From Candidatus Fermentibacteraceae bacterium (GTDB taxonomy: Bacteria; Fermentibacterota; Fermentibacteria; Fermentibacterales; JCC-6): a stretch of 14,623 nt of DNA. Each line of letters begins with the position of its first letter. The stretch's first letter is position 1. The notes beneath the pieces are model-generated. The model worked only from the letters and a program-made list of their open reading frames with translations. It was not told the origin of the DNA and made no database searches. Below are positions 13,322-14,623 of the stretch, one piece after another. Both the position numbers and the translations under genes were made by a program. The DNA lies in NCBI GenBank assembly GCA_021162285.1, contig JAGGYZ010000214.1, positions 1 to 14,623 on the forward strand, written 5' to 3'.

Positions 13322-14623
13322 ATGATTGCAGCATCAGTAGTTGTGATTTTTGTTACCACTTTTTCCGGTGATATTACTGTACCGCCAGGCGGGTATGCCT
13401 GGGCTGTTGTTTCCGACCCCCTGGAGACGATGCAGTTTGAAACGGTGATCCCGGCGGTGGGGGGCCCACCTGCAGGGTATTCAGAAGTGCTGCCTGATGC
13501 TGTGCTGCAGTCAATTCTTTTGTGCCCGGAGTGGATCCGCGCTGACCTTGCCACAAGGTTCACAGACCTTGTGTACCGGGATGTGAATACAGCAGCGCCG
13601 GTGATACCCGGGTTTGCGGATATAAATTCTGACGGCTTGAAAGATATTGTTCTGGAATCTGTGACTGAAAGCAGGGTTTTTCTTGCGCCGCTGTGGCAGG
13701 AGACCTCGCAGTTCGGGAATGGTCTGTCTGCAGAAGTGACCTGCGATGTGAACAATGACGGTTCTCCCGATTCATCCTTCCTCAGTGCTGAAGGTGTTCT
13801 CACCGTCTTCAGTGGAGATTCCACGATACTTGTTACACAGGGTTTCAGCGTTAATGATCCTGCAGGAACTGCTCTCGGGGATGTTGATGGTGACGGTATT
13901 GCAGATCTGATTACCGGTACGCAGGCAGGAAGTGTTCTCATTTTCAGGAACACAGGTTCTGTTGAGGTACCCTGTTTCATGCCGTTCATCCATCAGTCCC
14001 GCCTGGAGTTTCCAATGAATGCCGGGCAGTTCAGCTCCCCTGTGCTGTTCATGTCTGAAGATTCGGTTCTTGTTCTGGCTGTTGGAACCAGGTCTGACGG
14101 TTTGAGTTTCTATTCTTCATCTGCTGACCCGGATTCTCCTATCCGGCAGTGGTCTGTGCTGAACACCGTTCAGAACACCACACCTGTCAGTAACATCTCC
14201 CCGGTGGTGGTGAATATCGGCGGAGACAATGTTGTTGTGTGCGGATCAAAAACAGGGATACTTTACGAAACCCGGATAGATTCAGACTCGCTGGAAGTGC
14301 TTCACCTGCCTCCGGTACCGGGAACCTATCCCAACCTTACCCTTGCAGATGTTAACGCAGATGGTGTTCCTGATCTTGTGGCCGGCACCGTGGAGGGGAT
14401 TGTCTACTATCTCACAGGAGCCGACGGCTGGTTTACAGGAAGCTGGCAGACCCTGCAGGGTTTTCCCCTGGTACCTTCTGCCGCTCCTGCCCGGTGGAAC
14501 GACGGGCTGGTTGTGGGTTCAGCAGAGGGAACTCTCCGGTACTTCCTGCGGAACACACAGGGTGAGTGGGAACAGGCTGCAGACAGCTCAGATTTCAGTT
14601 CCATCGATGCAGGAAAGTATTCC
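13322..14623 (+). CDS. FG-GAP/VCBS repeat surface protein, 3' end beyond the window
   Basis: An open frame of 434 codons starts at ATG 13322 (a run of six Gs, 13310-13315, six bases upstream) and is still open at the last base. A short signal-like N-terminus (MIAASVVVIFVTTFSG) leads into a β-propeller-like protein with at least four Ca-binding FG-GAP/VCBS motifs: DINSDGLKD (100-108), DVNNDGSPD (142-150), DVDGDGIAD (187-195) and DVNADGVPD (343-351), each followed by a hydrophobic strand. Such integrin α-like repeats occur in secreted or cell-surface proteins, often large, sometimes with C-terminal sorting domains. The second motif lacks the following hydrophobic LxxG. The missing end prevents assignment of any catalytic or anchoring domain. 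Codon use resembles the neighbours. Confidence 0.85.
   Translation, partial: MIAASVVVIFVTTFSGDITVPPGGYAWAVVSDPLETMQFETVIPAVGGPPAGYSEVLPDAVLQSILLCPEWIRADLATRFTDLVYRDVNTAAPVIPGFADINSDGLKDIVLESVTESRVFLAPLWQETSQFGNGLSAEVTCDVNNDGSPDSSFLSAEGVLTVFSGDSTILVTQGFSVNDPAGTALGDVDGDGIADLITGTQAGSVLIFRNTGSVEVPCFMPFIHQSRLEFPMNAGQFSSPVLFMSEDSVLVLAVGTRSDGLSFYSSSADPDSPIRQWSVLNTVQNTTPVSNISPVVVNIGGDNVVVCGSKTGILYETRIDSDSLEVLHLPPVPGTYPNLTLADVNADGVPDLVAGTVEGIVYYLTGADGWFTGSWQTLQGFPLVPSAAPARWNDGLVVGSAEGTLRYFLRNTQGEWEQAADSSDFSSIDAGKYS

Noticed and set aside
13201..13989. A longer minus-strand protein fused to the acidic-linker lipoprotein
   Set aside because: That part is antisense to the FG-GAP gene; the lipoprotein signal and ribosome site at 13200 fix the start.

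Overview
The window looks like the chromosome of an uncultivated Gram-negative bacterium of moderate GC content. Three lipoproteins with lipoboxes, a secreted peptidase, an FG-GAP/VCBS surface protein, fibronectin-III modules and a FlgD-like C-terminal remnant suggest a lineage rich in secreted modular proteins, such as the FCB group or related candidate phyla. The phylum is a low-confidence inference because there is no rRNA or other marker gene here.

Left part (1-7292). A sulfotransferase gene (+) is followed by a convergent C-terminal fragment of an oligopeptidase B-like gene. The same pair of 3' ends recurs about 6.03 kb downstream in the same orientation, with the completeness reversed: a short sulfotransferase tail next to the full peptidase gene. 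The repeats (about 838-1258 and 6873-7292) are roughly 95% identical over their core. They enclose a block with a four-member minus-strand gene set: radical SAM protein, frameshifted and catalytically compromised tyrosine recombinase, small phasin-like protein and UbiB/ABC1-family kinase. A strong sigma70-type promoter with a palindrome at its start site lies upstream. Debris of an IS3-type transposase sits at the left inner edge of the block, and IS630-type debris plus a FlgD-like domain remnant sit towards its right edge. This reads as an old IS-associated duplication or rearrangement.

Middle (6978-10550). The intact secreted S9 peptidase (-) is divergent from two tandem lipoprotein genes (+). 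These share a paralogous FN3 domain, and the first also carries an OB-fold-like domain.

Right part (10592-14623). A tightly coupled minus-strand pair encodes an AAA/RecF-like ATPase and a small TOPRIM-like protein. Its architecture resembles two-gene ATPase/TOPRIM anti-phage systems (PARIS- or OLD-like logic) and it is the best candidate here for an undescribed system. Upstream lies an acidic-linker lipoprotein (-), then divergently an FG-GAP/VCBS repeat protein (+) that runs off the window end. No tRNA, rRNA or CRISPR array was seen.
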